A DNA stretch of 64,000 bases from Olsenella profusa DSM 13989 (GCF_030811115.1 NZ_JAUSQK010000001.1:2294001-2358000); one strand, 5' to 3'. Counted from the stretch's first letter, positions 51,682 to 60,556 are shown. Program-made: numbers and translations. Notes: a model not told the origin generated them from the letters alone.

Positions 51682-52539
51682 ATGGGCGACATCGCAAATG
51701 TTCCCCTCTATTCGAGCGAAGAGGTGTACAGGCCCATCTTCGAGCAGGACAGCGCCCTGCTCGAAGTGCAGATTGGCTGTAGCTGGGGACGTTGCAAGTT
51801 CTGCGACTTCCCCAATGACGGCTATCGCGAGCTCCCCCTTGAGGAGATCGAGCTGAAGGCGCAGCAGCTCGCGCCCCATGCACAGGGAAAGGCCCGCATG
51901 TTCCTCCTGGGTGCCAACCCCATGCACTACACCGCCGTCAAGCTGCTGAAGATCATCCAGATCGTGCTCAGGTACATGCCCTGGATCGAAGGGTTCTCGA
52001 TGTACTCCCGCTACACCGACGTGCTGGGCAAGACCGATCAAGAGCTCCAGCTCCTGCATGAGTGTGGCCTCAAGGAACTGCACATCGGCATGGAGACGGG
52101 CTACCAGCACCTGCTTGACTACATGGACAAGGGCGTCAGGATCCCCGCCGCAGAGCTTGCCTGCAAGCAGCTCAGAGAGCATGGCATCGACTACACCTTC
52201 ACGATGATCTCGGGGTTGGGCGGGCAGAACATGTCGCCCGAGCACGCCTACCATTCGGCGGTCTTTCTCAACAGGACGCAACCCAAGCGCCTGTGGATCT
52301 CGCGCCTGCTCGTGTGGCCTCACACGCCCCTCGCCGCACTCGTGAGCCGGGGAGAGTTCCACGAGCTCACTCCCAAGCAGCGCCTGGAGGAGCTGCAGCG
52401 CCTCACCGACATGCTCGAGCTCGAGGACTGCGAGTTCGTGGACTCGACCGTGCTCGACAAGTACACGCTGCGGGCCTACCTGCCCACCCAGCTACCCTGG
52501 CTACGCGGCATGATCGCAAAGCTGCGGGAGACGGGCTAG
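51682..52539 (+). CDS. Radical SAM protein with CX4CX2C cluster motif
   Basis: 285-aa radical-SAM enzyme. The cluster motif is CSWGRCKFCDF, that is Cys-x4-Cys-x2-Cys rather than the standard Cys-x3-Cys-x2-Cys, a pattern also known from a family with C(P/S)xxKCxFC. GARMFLLGANPM is followed by ELHIGMETGYQHLLDYMDKG (SAM-binding ribose/GGE region) and TFTMISGLGGQ. The C-terminal 60 residues form a helical extension. GGGAGGG precedes the ATG at 51682; longer in-frame starts are not credible. Stand-alone gene, substrate unknown; it is predicted to bind a [4Fe-4S] cluster and SAM. Confidence 0.85.
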   Translation: MGDIANVPLYSSEEVYRPIFEQDSALLEVQIGCSWGRCKFCDFPNDGYRELPLEEIELKAQQLAPHAQGKARMFLLGANPMHYTAVKLLKIIQIVLRYMPWIEGFSMYSRYTDVLGKTDQELQLLHECGLKELHIGMETGYQHLLDYMDKGVRIPAAELACKQLREHGIDYTFTMISGLGGQNMSPEHAYHSAVFLNRTQPKRLWISRLLVWPHTPLAALVSRGEFHELTPKQRLEELQRLTDMLELEDCEFVDSTVLDKYTLRAYLPTQLPWLRGMIAKLRETG

Positions 52540-52608
52540 CGCGAGGCGAGCTGCGTGCGGGATCCCTGCGTTCCGCGGCGCACGACCCTCCACGACGTTG
52601 CGGCTTGG

Positions 52609-53184
52609 CTAGGCCCCCACGACGCCGCGTTCCGTCACGACCTTCTGCACGGGAAGGTCGTGTGGCTCCGTGCACGGCAGGGTCTCGACGAGGGCGGCGC
52701 TTCGGCACAGGCCGATGGAGGGGCCCACGAAGTCCGCGAGGAACACGTCGTAGAAGCCGCCGCCATAGCCCAGGCGCTGGCCGACGCGATCGAAGGCGAG
52801 GCCAGGGACGAGGACGAGCGTCACGGCGTCCGGTGCCACCTCCCGTGCGGAATCCGCCACCGGCTCCAGCACCCCAAAGGGGCTACGCTCCAGCGCGGCA
52901 AGCCCATCGGGGCCATCCACGCGATACCAGCGCATGCTATGTGCCCCCATCACACGCGGCAGAGCGACCACCTTGCCCGCCCGCCACGACGCCTCGATGA
53001 CGTCGCGCGTCTCCACCTCGGAGTCCATGGAGAGGTAGCACAGCACGACCCTGGCGTCATGGAACTCTGGAAGGGAGAGCACGTGTCGGGCGATGGCGTC
53101 ATCGATTGCCGAGCGCTCGCGTGGCACCAGCGCATCCCGCTGTCGAAGCAGCCGCCCGCGCAGCTCCTCCTTTGCGCTTGCCAT
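52609..53184 (-). CDS. 5-formyltetrahydrofolate cyclo-ligase
   Basis: 191-aa ATP-dependent MTHFS, converting 5-formyl-THF to 5,10-methenyl-THF. Seen: ELRGRLLRQRDALVP at the N-terminus, LCYLSMDSEVETRDVI, PFGVLEPVAD, VPGLAFDRVGQRLGYGGGFYDVFL, the most diagnostic block (GxGGGxYD), and PHDLPVQKVVTE at the end. Independent of the fhs cluster by position but in the same folate network: it repairs the formyl-folate formed by side reactions. RBS GAGAGGAGGG. Confidence 0.94.
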   Translation of the reverse strand: MASAKEELRGRLLRQRDALVPRERSAIDDAIARHVLSLPEFHDARVVLCYLSMDSEVETRDVIEASWRAGKVVALPRVMGAHSMRWYRVDGPDGLAALERSPFGVLEPVADSAREVAPDAVTLVLVPGLAFDRVGQRLGYGGGFYDVFLADFVGPSIGLCRSAALVETLPCTEPHDLPVQKVVTERGVVGA

Positions 53185-53268
53185 GGTCCCTCCTCTCCCC
53201 TGTCAACCGTACCGCATAGGACCCACGGCGGCCAATCATCCGCCCGACATGGTCCCATGGAGCGCAAG

Positions 53269-53296
53269 GGCCCATCCCACCGAGCGGGGGTGGGCC
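53269..53296 (-). terminator. Hairpin downstream of valS
   Basis: GGCCCA and CCC on one side, GGG and TGGGCC on the other with a bulge, 20 bp after the valS stop. GC-rich, without a T-run. Confidence 0.55.
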
Positions 53297-53315
53297 TCGG
53301 CCACGCGCGCGGCGG

Positions 53316-56012
53316 CTATGCCAGGTCGGCCACCTGGGCCTTGAGCTGGGCGATGGCCCGCTCGAGCTCGGTCTTCTGGCCACGCTTCCTCTGGATGACC
53401 TCGGACGCCGCCTTGGCGATGAAGCCCTCGTTGGAGAGGGTCCGCGTCACGCTGGCAAGCTCCCCCTGCGCCTTTTCGAGCTCCTTCTCCAGGCGCCTGG
53501 TCTCGGCAGCGAGGTCGACGAGGCCGCCCAGGGCCACAAAGACCTCCAGCGTGCCATCGGACACGGAGACGGAGCCCTGGGGCTTGTCCTGCGCAGCACC
53601 GAGCGCGAGCTGGTCCACGTGACCCACGGAGCAGATGAAGCCGCGCTGCGCCTCGAGGGCGGGGACGTCGTCCACGGAGCTGCGCACGGCAACGTCGAGC
53701 TCGGCCTTGGGAGACAGACGATAGCGTGCGCGCGTGGAGCGCACCGCAGAGATCACGCGCTTGGCGAGGTCAAAGTCGTACTCGGCCCTGTCGTTCTCAA
53801 ACTGGTCAAAGTCGTCGGGCTCGGGCCAGGCCGCCAGCATGAGGAAGCGGGCCTCCCCCTCGCCGTCTGCCAACGCGCGACCAAGAACGCTTTCGGGCAG
53901 CGCGTCCCAGACCCTCTCGGTCACGAACGGCATCATGGGGTGCAGCAGGCGCAGGGACGTGTCCAGCACGAAGACGAGGTTGCGCTGCACCTGCAGGCGC
54001 TCCCTGGACGTGCCGTCCAGCAGGCGTCCCTTGCAGAGCTCTATGTACCAGTCGCAGACCTCGTTCCAGAAGAAGGACTGCAGGCCGCGGGCGTAGTCAC
54101 CAAAGGTGTAGTCCTCGAGCTCGCAGGTTGACTCGGCCACGACCCTTGCAAGGCGCGAGAGCATCCAGGCGTCCTCGGGGGTCTCGGCCTTGGGCTCGCC
54201 GGGCGTGTAGCCGTCGAGGTTCATCCGCACGAAGCGACTCGCGTTCCAGATCTTGGTCACGAAGCCCTTGGCCTGCTCGGTGCGGGGGCTGTCGATGAGG
54301 GCATGGGTCCTCTTGTCCAGGTTGGCGTCGAACTTGACGTCCTGATTGTTGGTGATGAGGGTCAGCAGGTTGTGGCGCATGGCGTCCGCGCCGTACTTCT
54401 CCATGAGATCCATGGGATCCACGCCGTTGCCCTTGGACTTGCTCATGCGGCTGCCGTCCTTGGCGAGGATGGTCGCGTAGATGTAGACGTCATGGAAGGG
54501 GATCTCGTCGGTGAAGTAGAGCGAACTCATGATCATGCGCGCCACCCACAGCGCGATGATGTCGCGGGCGGTGACGAGGACCTTGGTGGGGTGATGGCCC
54601 CGCATCTGCTCGGGGTGGTCGGGCCAGCCCTGCGTGGCGAAGGTCCACAGCTGCGAGCTGAACCAGGTGTCCAGCACGTCCTCGTCCTGGTGCACGTGGT
54701 GACCGCCGCAGTTGGGGCAGGCGTCGACATCCTCCATGAGGGCGTCCTGCCAGCCGCAGTCGTCGCAGTAGAACACGGGGATGCGGTGGCCCCACCACAG
54801 CTGGCGACTGATACACCAGTCCTTGAGGTTGTCCATCCAGGTGAGGTAGGTGTCCGTCCAGCGCGTGGGGTGGAACGTGACCTCCCCCGAGCGCACGACC
54901 TCGGTGGCGCGGCCCTTGAGCCTGTCCACGGCAACGAACCACTGCTCGGAGAGCCAGGGCTCCAGCGCCGTGCCGCAGCGGTAGCAGTGCATGACGGAGT
55001 GGTCGAGCTCCTCGACCCTCTCCAGGAGGCCATGCTCGTCGAACCAGACGACGATGGCGTCACGCGCCTCGTCGCGATCCATGCCGCTGAACGCGCCATA
55101 GCCTTCGACTACGTGGGCGGTTGCATCGAAGACGTTGATCTGCGGCAGGTCATGCGCCTGGCCCATGGCATAGTCGTTGGGGTCGTGCGCGGGCGTGACC
55201 TTCACGAAACCGGTGCCAAAGCCCACGTCCACATGCCAGTCGGAGAAGATTGGAATCTCCCTGTTCACGATGGGAAGCATCACGGTCTTGCCCACGAGCT
55301 TGGCCTTCTCCGGATCCTCCGGCGAGACGGCGATGCCCGTGTCGCCGAGCATGGTCTCGGGTCGCGTGGTGGCCACCGTGATGTGATCGATGCCGTCAAC
55401 GGGCTCGGTCAAGGGGTAGCGCAGGTACCAGAGGTGACCCTTCTCGCCCCGGTACTCGGCCTCGTCGTCGCTGATGGCCGTCTTGCAGCTGGGACACCAG
55501 TTGACGATGCGCCTGCCGCGGTAGATGAGGCCATCATGGTACCAGTCGCAGAACACCTTGCGCACGGCCCGGGCGTACTCGGGACTCATCGTGAACTTCT
55601 CGTCGTCGAAGTCGATGGAGCAGCCCATGCGCCTGATCTGGTTGACGATGGTGCCTCCGTATTCGCGGCGCCAGTCCCAACAGGCCTCGAGGAACCTCTC
55701 GCGCCCCATCTGAAGACGAGAGATACCCTCCTCCTTGAGCTTCTTGTCCACCTTGGTCTGCGTGGCGATGCCGGCGTGGTCGGTACCCAGGATCCAACGG
55801 GTGGAGCGGCCGCGCATGCGGCTGTAGCGCACGTAGGTGTCCTGGATGGTGTCATCCATGGCGTGGCCCATGTGGAGGATGCCGGTGACGTTGGGGGGCG
55901 GTATGGTGACAGTACAGTCGCCTGTGCCCTTGGAGCGCTGATAGCACCCGGCGTTCATCCATGCTTCGATGAGCTCGGGCTCGACGGCACCCGGGTCGTA
56001 GGTCTTTGGCAT
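53316..56012 (-). CDS. valS: Valyl-tRNA synthetase
   Basis: 898-aa class I synthetase. HIGH-type PPPNVTGILHMGHAMDD; editing (CP1) domain with VDVGFGTGFVKVTPAHDPNDY; zinc-like knuckles CYRCGTALEPWLSEQWF and CDDCGWQD; KMSKS-type DGSRMSKSKGNGVDPM; anticodon domain; and a C-terminal coiled-coil arm (LAAETRRLEKELEKAQGELASV) typical of ValRS. Length about 900 aa as usual. The start is either ATG at 56012 or GTG at 56021, which has GAAGGGG 5 nt before it. A perfect 10-bp hairpin lies in the leader. Same direction as ridA, 160 bp downstream of it. Confidence 0.95.
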   Translation of the reverse strand: MPKTYDPGAVEPELIEAWMNAGCYQRSKGTGDCTVTIPPPNVTGILHMGHAMDDTIQDTYVRYSRMRGRSTRWILGTDHAGIATQTKVDKKLKEEGISRLQMGRERFLEACWDWRREYGGTIVNQIRRMGCSIDFDDEKFTMSPEYARAVRKVFCDWYHDGLIYRGRRIVNWCPSCKTAISDDEAEYRGEKGHLWYLRYPLTEPVDGIDHITVATTRPETMLGDTGIAVSPEDPEKAKLVGKTVMLPIVNREIPIFSDWHVDVGFGTGFVKVTPAHDPNDYAMGQAHDLPQINVFDATAHVVEGYGAFSGMDRDEARDAIVVWFDEHGLLERVEELDHSVMHCYRCGTALEPWLSEQWFVAVDRLKGRATEVVRSGEVTFHPTRWTDTYLTWMDNLKDWCISRQLWWGHRIPVFYCDDCGWQDALMEDVDACPNCGGHHVHQDEDVLDTWFSSQLWTFATQGWPDHPEQMRGHHPTKVLVTARDIIALWVARMIMSSLYFTDEIPFHDVYIYATILAKDGSRMSKSKGNGVDPMDLMEKYGADAMRHNLLTLITNNQDVKFDANLDKRTHALIDSPRTEQAKGFVTKIWNASRFVRMNLDGYTPGEPKAETPEDAWMLSRLARVVAESTCELEDYTFGDYARGLQSFFWNEVCDWYIELCKGRLLDGTSRERLQVQRNLVFVLDTSLRLLHPMMPFVTERVWDALPESVLGRALADGEGEARFLMLAAWPEPDDFDQFENDRAEYDFDLAKRVISAVRSTRARYRLSPKAELDVAVRSSVDDVPALEAQRGFICSVGHVDQLALGAAQDKPQGSVSVSDGTLEVFVALGGLVDLAAETRRLEKELEKAQGELASVTRTLSNEGFIAKAASEVIQRKRGQKTELERAIAQLKAQVADLA

Positions 56013-56041
56013 CTCTTCCACGATGGCCCCTTCATAGCTGT

Positions 56042-56070
56042 GAGCCGTACGGCCTTGGGTCGTACGGCTC
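56042..56070 (-). promoter_or_regulatory. 10-bp leader hairpin upstream of valS
   Basis: GAGCCGTACG at 56042-56051 with CGTACGGCTC at 56061-56070, perfect stem, 9-nt loop, ending about 20-30 nt before the valS start. A TATCCT -10-like box lies about 25 nt further upstream. Compare the leader hairpin of thrS. No T-box was recognised. Confidence 0.5.
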
Positions 56071-56172
56071 ATGTATCGACAGGTGGATTAACAGGATAGC
56101 ACGTCCACCGCTGCTGGCCGCAGCACCCCTGCCAAGGACGCGAGCCAGACAGGTGCGATCCATGCACGGACG

Positions 56173-56553
56173 CTACTGCTCCTTGACGGCGATGACCTCG
56201 ACCTCTGCAAGGGCGCCTTTGGGAATCTGCCTCACTGCCACACAGGAACGCGCGGGAAGGCTGACAAAGTAGCCGGCGTAGACCTCGTTGAACTTTGCGA
56301 AGTCATTCATGTCGGAGAGGAAGCAGGTGGCTTTCACCACATCTTGGAAGCCAAAGCCGGCCTCCCGCAGCACTGAGCCGATGTTCTTCATAATCTGCTC
56401 GGCCTGCGCCTCTATGGTGGTGCCGGCGAACGCTCCCGTCTCCGGGTCGATCGGCATCATCCCCGAGACGTAGAGGGTCTTGCCGACCTTGATCGCCTGC
56501 GAATAGGGTCCGATAGCCGCCGGGGCGCCGTCCGTTGCGATTCTCTTGGCCAT
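56173..56553 (-). CDS. ridA: RidA family reactive enamine/imine deaminase
   Basis: 126-aa YjgF/YER057c/UK114-type trimer. Seen: PAAIGPYSQAIKVGKTLYVSG, MPIDPETGAF, EAQAEQIMKNIGSVLREAGFGFQDVVKATCFLSDMNDFAKFNEVYAGYF, and PARSCVAVRQIPKGALAEVEVIAV with the catalytic Arg of RidA (the RS/CVAVxxLP segment). Hydrolyses 2-aminoacrylate-like enamines from PLP enzymes, or otherwise reactive imines. GGAGGATC precedes the ATG. It follows the YkvI permease by 142 bp with a hairpin between, on the same strand as the grd genes, so imine handling may be tied to this pathway (inference). Confidence 0.93.
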   Translation of the reverse strand: MAKRIATDGAPAAIGPYSQAIKVGKTLYVSGMMPIDPETGAFAGTTIEAQAEQIMKNIGSVLREAGFGFQDVVKATCFLSDMNDFAKFNEVYAGYFVSLPARSCVAVRQIPKGALAEVEVIAVKEQ

Positions 56554-56664
56554 GATGTGAGATCCTCCTCGTAGAAGTGACGTGACGGGCCCGCGCGCGG
56601 ACCCCCTGGATGAAGCATGTCGATTGCTCCGGTCCCTCATCTCCCTTCTTGCAACCTGGGTCCC

Positions 56665-56686
56665 GGGCCCTGCCGTGGGCAGGCCC
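56665..56686 (-). terminator. Hairpin between ykvI-type gene and ridA
   Basis: GGGCC + TGCC pair with GGCA + GGCCC around a 3-nt loop with one bulged C; 10 bp after the permease stop. Likely partial terminator. Confidence 0.5.
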
Positions 56687-56695
56687 CAGCCCTGC

Positions 56696-57793
56696 TTACT
56701 GTACGGTCGACCTTCTCGTTGCAAGTGCGTGACGCACGTCGTGTACGATCATGAAGGCAATGAGGATGAACCCCAGGTAGCCGTTCAGGCCGTACAGGAC
56801 ATTGACCAGGTCCTTGTAAGGAAGGAACGATGACACCAGACAGCCGATCGCGCCTCCAATGACCGTGAGCAGCTTGTAGCGTGGCGTGCCCTCCTTGGAG
56901 ATGGCACTGATGCCCGTCCACAGCAGCGGGACCGCAGTGGTGTAGATGCCGCAGAAGATGATGATGGCCAATGCCTGGGCGAGCAGGGGGTTGATCCTGT
57001 CCGCAAGCATCAGCGTGGGAATGTCCGCGGTCGCCGTGATGTCGATGTGCGCGACGAGCGCGATGCAGCAGATGGCAGCAGTCGCAAAGATGAAGAGGGT
57101 CGAAAGCAACACGCCCCTGTTGACCTCCTTCACGTTATTCTTGGCGCCTACCTCGGATAGGAAGGTGGAGAACCAGATGATGACGAACCCTCCATACGAC
57201 GCGCCGGATGCGAAGGGGTTGTTGCCGCCCACCTGCTTCAGGTCGAAGACACCGCTGTCGACCTTCTGCAGGTTCGCGGCATAGTCCGGCATGCCCGTGA
57301 CTACCGAGATGATAGCAACGACCAGCAAGCAGACGATGATGACGGGGCCTATCTTGCCCAAGGCATTCAGGATGCCATCGAGCCCGAAGACGGCAGTCGC
57401 GACGACGGCCACGGTGAGAATCACCGCACCCACCCCGTTGGGAAGGCCCCACTGCTGCATGGCGGTGGAGTTTGCGCCACCGCACATGACGATGAAGCAC
57501 ATGTAGCAGAAGATGGTGGCGAACCACTTGTAGAATGCACCGATGTATCTGCCGCAGTACAGCGTGAAGACGTCGGAACCGGTGGTCAGCCGATGCTTGC
57601 TGCCGTTTGTCGTGAAGGACAGGTTGGTGTACACGTAGATTGCGGCTGCCACCGCGATGACCACCATGAAGAGGGAACCATACGATGCCTCGTACTGCAT
57701 GACCTCCTGCATCGTGGCAAACCCAGCGCCGATGTAGAAGGCTATGCAGGATCCACAGAACGCGATGATCCTTAGGAAGCTCGAGTCTTTCAT
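56696..57793 (-). CDS. YkvI-type membrane transporter of the grd module
   Basis: 365-aa integral membrane protein with about 10 hydrophobic segments, belonging to the YkvI family of the APC-like transporter superfamily. The N-terminal FYIGAGFATMQEVMQYEASYG resembles the unwound TM1 substrate site (GAGFATGQE in homologues). GGANSTAMQQW, LDGILNALGKIGPVIIVCL and WFSTFLSEVGAKN are other conserved points. YkvI proteins have no established substrate. Its position directly after grdB, on the same strand, suggests uptake of the compound reduced by GrdEB (or export of its product). Start at 57793 (MKDSSFLRII) with GGGA upstream; the in-frame region before it is not conserved. Confidence 0.83.
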   Translation of the reverse strand: MKDSSFLRIIAFCGSCIAFYIGAGFATMQEVMQYEASYGSLFMVVIAVAAAIYVYTNLSFTTNGSKHRLTTGSDVFTLYCGRYIGAFYKWFATIFCYMCFIVMCGGANSTAMQQWGLPNGVGAVILTVAVVATAVFGLDGILNALGKIGPVIIVCLLVVAIISVVTGMPDYAANLQKVDSGVFDLKQVGGNNPFASGASYGGFVIIWFSTFLSEVGAKNNVKEVNRGVLLSTLFIFATAAICCIALVAHIDITATADIPTLMLADRINPLLAQALAIIIFCGIYTTAVPLLWTGISAISKEGTPRYKLLTVIGGAIGCLVSSFLPYKDLVNVLYGLNGYLGFILIAFMIVHDVRHALATRRSTVQ

Positions 57794-57956
57794 GTCATTC
57801 CCATCACGAATCAGAATCGTTGAACATATGGCCAGGGGCTGACCACCCGTACCAGGATCACGCCCATGACGAGCATCCCCGGGCAACCAGGACTGTCAGA
57901 GCGGCCAGCCGCCATGGCCTCCCAGGAGCGTTTGGCCGCGATCTCAGACCGCGACG

Positions 57957-59258
57957 TCACTCGAACTGCGTCGGCCCGTCGACAGCCGTCGTCAGGGCCC
58001 TCAGGGCCTGCTCCACCAACGCGCGACGGACGGAATGCTCGTCCTGTGGCGTCAGCGTGGGGTTGCCCACGGGATAGGGAATCGCGACGGTCGGAACGAT
58101 CCGGTTTGCCCCCACGGATTCGGAGATCGTGGTGATAGTGGCCATGTGGACGATAGGGATGCCGTAGCGCTCGATCTCTTTTACCATCGTTGCACCGCAA
58201 CGAGTGCAGGTGCCTCAAGTGCTGGTAAGGAGCACGCCGTCCACACCGGCCTCCTTGAGCTCCCTGCCTATCTCCCGCCCGAACCTAAGGCCGTTGGCCA
58301 CCGACGTACCGGTGCCGGTCGTCGTGTAGAAGTACTGATAGATGTCACCGATGACCCCCTGATCCTTCAGTTCGCTCAGGACGTTCAGTGGGATGACGCG
58401 GTTCGCGTCGTCGTTGGCATAGACTGGGTCGAAGCCTCCATGTATCGTGCAGTAGCCGCCCTTGAGCGTCTTCTGACCCGTGATGTCGTACTTGTTCCAC
58501 TGTTGTGCCGACGCCGACTGGAGGTGGTCGGGGTTACCGTTCGGAACGATGCCACCGGAGGTGACCAGGGCGATGGTCGCATGGGACAGGTCGGCTATGG
58601 GCGCAGCGGGATCCACGCTGTCGAACGTAGGCATGGGGAGCTCGGTCTTGTAGGGCTCGTCGTGAAGTCGTGCCAACAGCATCTCCACGGCCCTGACGGA
58701 CCCGCGCTTGTCCGAGAACACCGTATCACGAATTCCCTGCGCAAAGTAGCCGTCCTCATCGGGACGGATGGCCTCTCCCCTGCAGATCTTCCGCACGACC
58801 TGCGCCATCTTCGGCAGGGCCCTGCGCATGTCCGCGGCAGAGCCACCGGTCTTGACGATGATGGCATCCCCCCTGCCCAGGTCGACGCCGGGGTTCTCCT
58901 CGTGCATGCCCGTAACGACGGGAACCCCCAGCTCGCCCTTGGCTGCCTTGCACACGCCGATGCACGCCATGCCATAGCGACCGGCCAGAAACGCCGGCCC
59001 CGCCACCACGACGTCGGGCTTCTGCTCCCGCAGGACGTTCAGGATGAAGGCCAGGGCATCGTCGTTCTTCTCGTTGAAGTAGTTGTCGCCGCAGATGATG
59101 GTGCCAACCACATCCGCCTCGTCCTTGAGCAGCCCCTGGAAGCCTGCCGCGGGCCCGACGGCCTCCTCCCGGTACTCGGGGCCGAGATCGGCCTTCTCCT
59201 CGCCACCGAGCTGGCCAAAGAACTGGTTTACGTAATAGACTATCCGCTTATTGCTCAT
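57957..59258 (-). CDS. grdB: Glycine/sarcosine/betaine-type reductase component B, selenoprotein subunit (UGA = Sec348)
   Basis: 433-aa selenoprotein GrdB (or its paralogue GrdF/GrdH), the substrate-binding subunit of component B that captures the amino compound on a selenocysteine. The first part runs MSNKRIVYYVNQFFGQLGGE, CGDNYFNEKND, VVAGPAFLAGRYGMACIGVC, GMHEENPGVDL, LVTSGGIVPNGNPDH. The frame meets TGA at 58217-58215, codon 348, inside LTST-U-GTCTRCGATMVKE, the exact site of Sec in GrdB. It then continues in the same frame as EIERYGIPIVHMATITTISESV and VPTVAIPYPVGNPTL to a real stop at 57957. A SECIS-like hairpin follows the UGA. AGGAGG precedes the ATG, 11 bp after grdE. Whether glycine, sarcosine, betaine or another substrate is used cannot be read from the sequence. 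Confidence 0.93.
58192..58217 (-). promoter_or_regulatory. Selenocysteine UGA codon with adjacent bacterial SECIS-like hairpin
   Basis: After the UGA (58217-58215) the RNA folds as GCACC (58213-58209) with GGUGC (58196-58192), a bulged U (58208), an upper stem GCA (58207-58205) with UGC (58199-58197), and a 5-nt loop CUCGU. The bulged U and the G-U in the loop are the two features SelB recognises in E. coli fdhF SECIS. The hairpin lies in the GrdB reading frame, as in bacterial selenoprotein mRNAs. Functionality is inferred; it needs SelB and tRNA-Sec, which are not in the window. Confidence 0.78.
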
Positions 59259-59269
59259 GGCACGTCCTC

Positions 59270-60556
59270 CTAAAGCAGCTCGACGGTGCAGTTGTGATAC
59301 CCGATCTCGGAGGTGGAGCCGATAACGGCGTTCAGTTCGGCCTTGATGTTGCCCGCCTCGTCGATGCAGCCCTGCCAGCCACCCGCGAGGGTTTGAACCG
59401 CCTCCGCGTTGCCCAGCACCTTGTCAGCCACGCCCAGTTCCACGACCTTGCTGACGTTACCGGTGGATACGACCGCGACAGCCTCCCGTGCGGTGTCGGC
59501 CAAGGGCTGGCTCTTGCCGTCCCAACCGGAGCACTCGTCAGTGACGAGCGTCGTCTTGATGCCCCTCCTCTCGAGCCGTTGGCTGATCATGACCAGGTCG
59601 GAGTCAGGGTTGCCATAGCCCTCCTCAGAGACGATGACGCCATCCGCACCAAGCAGCTCGCAAAGCTTGGCCGTGTAGTCACAGGTCCTGAACTTTCCAT
59701 CCAGCGTCGTCAACTCGGGCGAGACGATGTTGCCGACGTAGTTGATGGTCTTGCCATGCTGGGCATACAGATCCTCGATCAGTGAGTTGTTCTGATGCTG
59801 GTAGGTCGTGATCTTGTCACAGGCAGCCACACAGTTGCCCGAGACCACCGCGCCATCCAGCTCCTCGTTGGGATGCAGCCACGTCGGTATGAGTTGCTTC
59901 GCATCACAGCCGTACAGGTACACGTCGTGCAGCAGCCCCTGCGAGATGGTCATCTCGACATAGGCGACCTTGGGAAGGTCGGGATACCTGGCCGCCTCCT
60001 CGTCGAGGGAACCTAGCTCGAAGACCTTGGTCTCGTCGGGGGTGACGTTCCTTGCCGCCGCACCGACGTACTCCGCCGCCGTCAGGCCTGCGGTCCGCAT
60101 GACGGTCTCGCGCTCGTGTGGCTCCAGGCCATCGACCGCGGAGACATCCACGACGATGTTGAGGGTCTTCGAAAACGGCGTCCACTTGGCGCCCTCGCCC
60201 CACATGTCAATGACGCCCTCCTGGAAGCCGACGATGTCACCGATGGTGACGATGGCGGCACCCTTGAGGACGTTCACCTTCCCGTTGCCGCACTGCACGT
60301 ACTTCGACGTCGCTCCAGGGAAGCCGTTGCCATCACGATCCACCTGGTAGCGTGGCTCGATGACGTCCTTGACGGGTATGATGCGAACCCTCTCGCCTGG
60401 CCGGGCGAAGTCAACGGAGACGCTCGCCACCTTCGAGTCCCGCATGACCAACTGCCTCAGCTCGTCGACATTGACCGTCAGTATGCCATCCCTCACTTCC
60501 GTCCTGTCACCGGCACCCACGTCTTTGATGTGAATCAAACCCTCTTCTAGTCTCAT
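59270..60556 (-). CDS. grdE: Glycine/sarcosine/betaine-type reductase component B, alpha/beta proprotein
   Basis: 428-aa GrdE-type proprotein. In known enzymes it is cleaved into two chains before a Cys that becomes a pyruvoyl group; here the expected site is SGN-CVAACDK in HPNEELDGAVVSGNCVAACDKITTY. Other family blocks: KWTPFSKTLNIVVDVSAVDGLEPHE, VAYVEMTISQGLLHDVYLYG, EEGYGNPDSDLVMISQRLERRGIKTTLVTDE and STGNVSKVVELG. AAGGAGAT precedes the ATG. It is followed by grdB after 11 bp, so the two subunits are coupled. Together they form component B, without local genes for the shared components A and C. Paralogues GrdG (sarcosine) and GrdI (betaine) are equally compatible. Confidence 0.92.
   Translation of the reverse strand: MRLEEGLIHIKDVGAGDRTEVRDGILTVNVDELRQLVMRDSKVASVSVDFARPGERVRIIPVKDVIEPRYQVDRDGNGFPGATSKYVQCGNGKVNVLKGAAIVTIGDIVGFQEGVIDMWGEGAKWTPFSKTLNIVVDVSAVDGLEPHERETVMRTAGLTAAEYVGAAARNVTPDETKVFELGSLDEEAARYPDLPKVAYVEMTISQGLLHDVYLYGCDAKQLIPTWLHPNEELDGAVVSGNCVAACDKITTYQHQNNSLIEDLYAQHGKTINYVGNIVSPELTTLDGKFRTCDYTAKLCELLGADGVIVSEEGYGNPDSDLVMISQRLERRGIKTTLVTDECSGWDGKSQPLADTAREAVAVVSTGNVSKVVELGVADKVLGNAEAVQTLAGGWQGCIDEAGNIKAELNAVIGSTSEIGYHNCTVELL

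Noticed and set aside
58215-59258. A truncated GrdB of 347 aa ending at the TGA, followed by a separate small gene
   Set aside because: The frame continues with strong GrdB homology past the TGA and the codon is at the known Sec position with a hairpin right after it; recoding explains it better than truncation.
57957-60556. D-proline reductase (PrdA/PrdB) instead of glycine-type reductase
   Set aside because: The Asn-Cys cleavage block, the LTST-U-GTCTRC motif near the C-terminus and the grdX neighbour all match the Grd family; PrdB has its Sec near the N-terminus.
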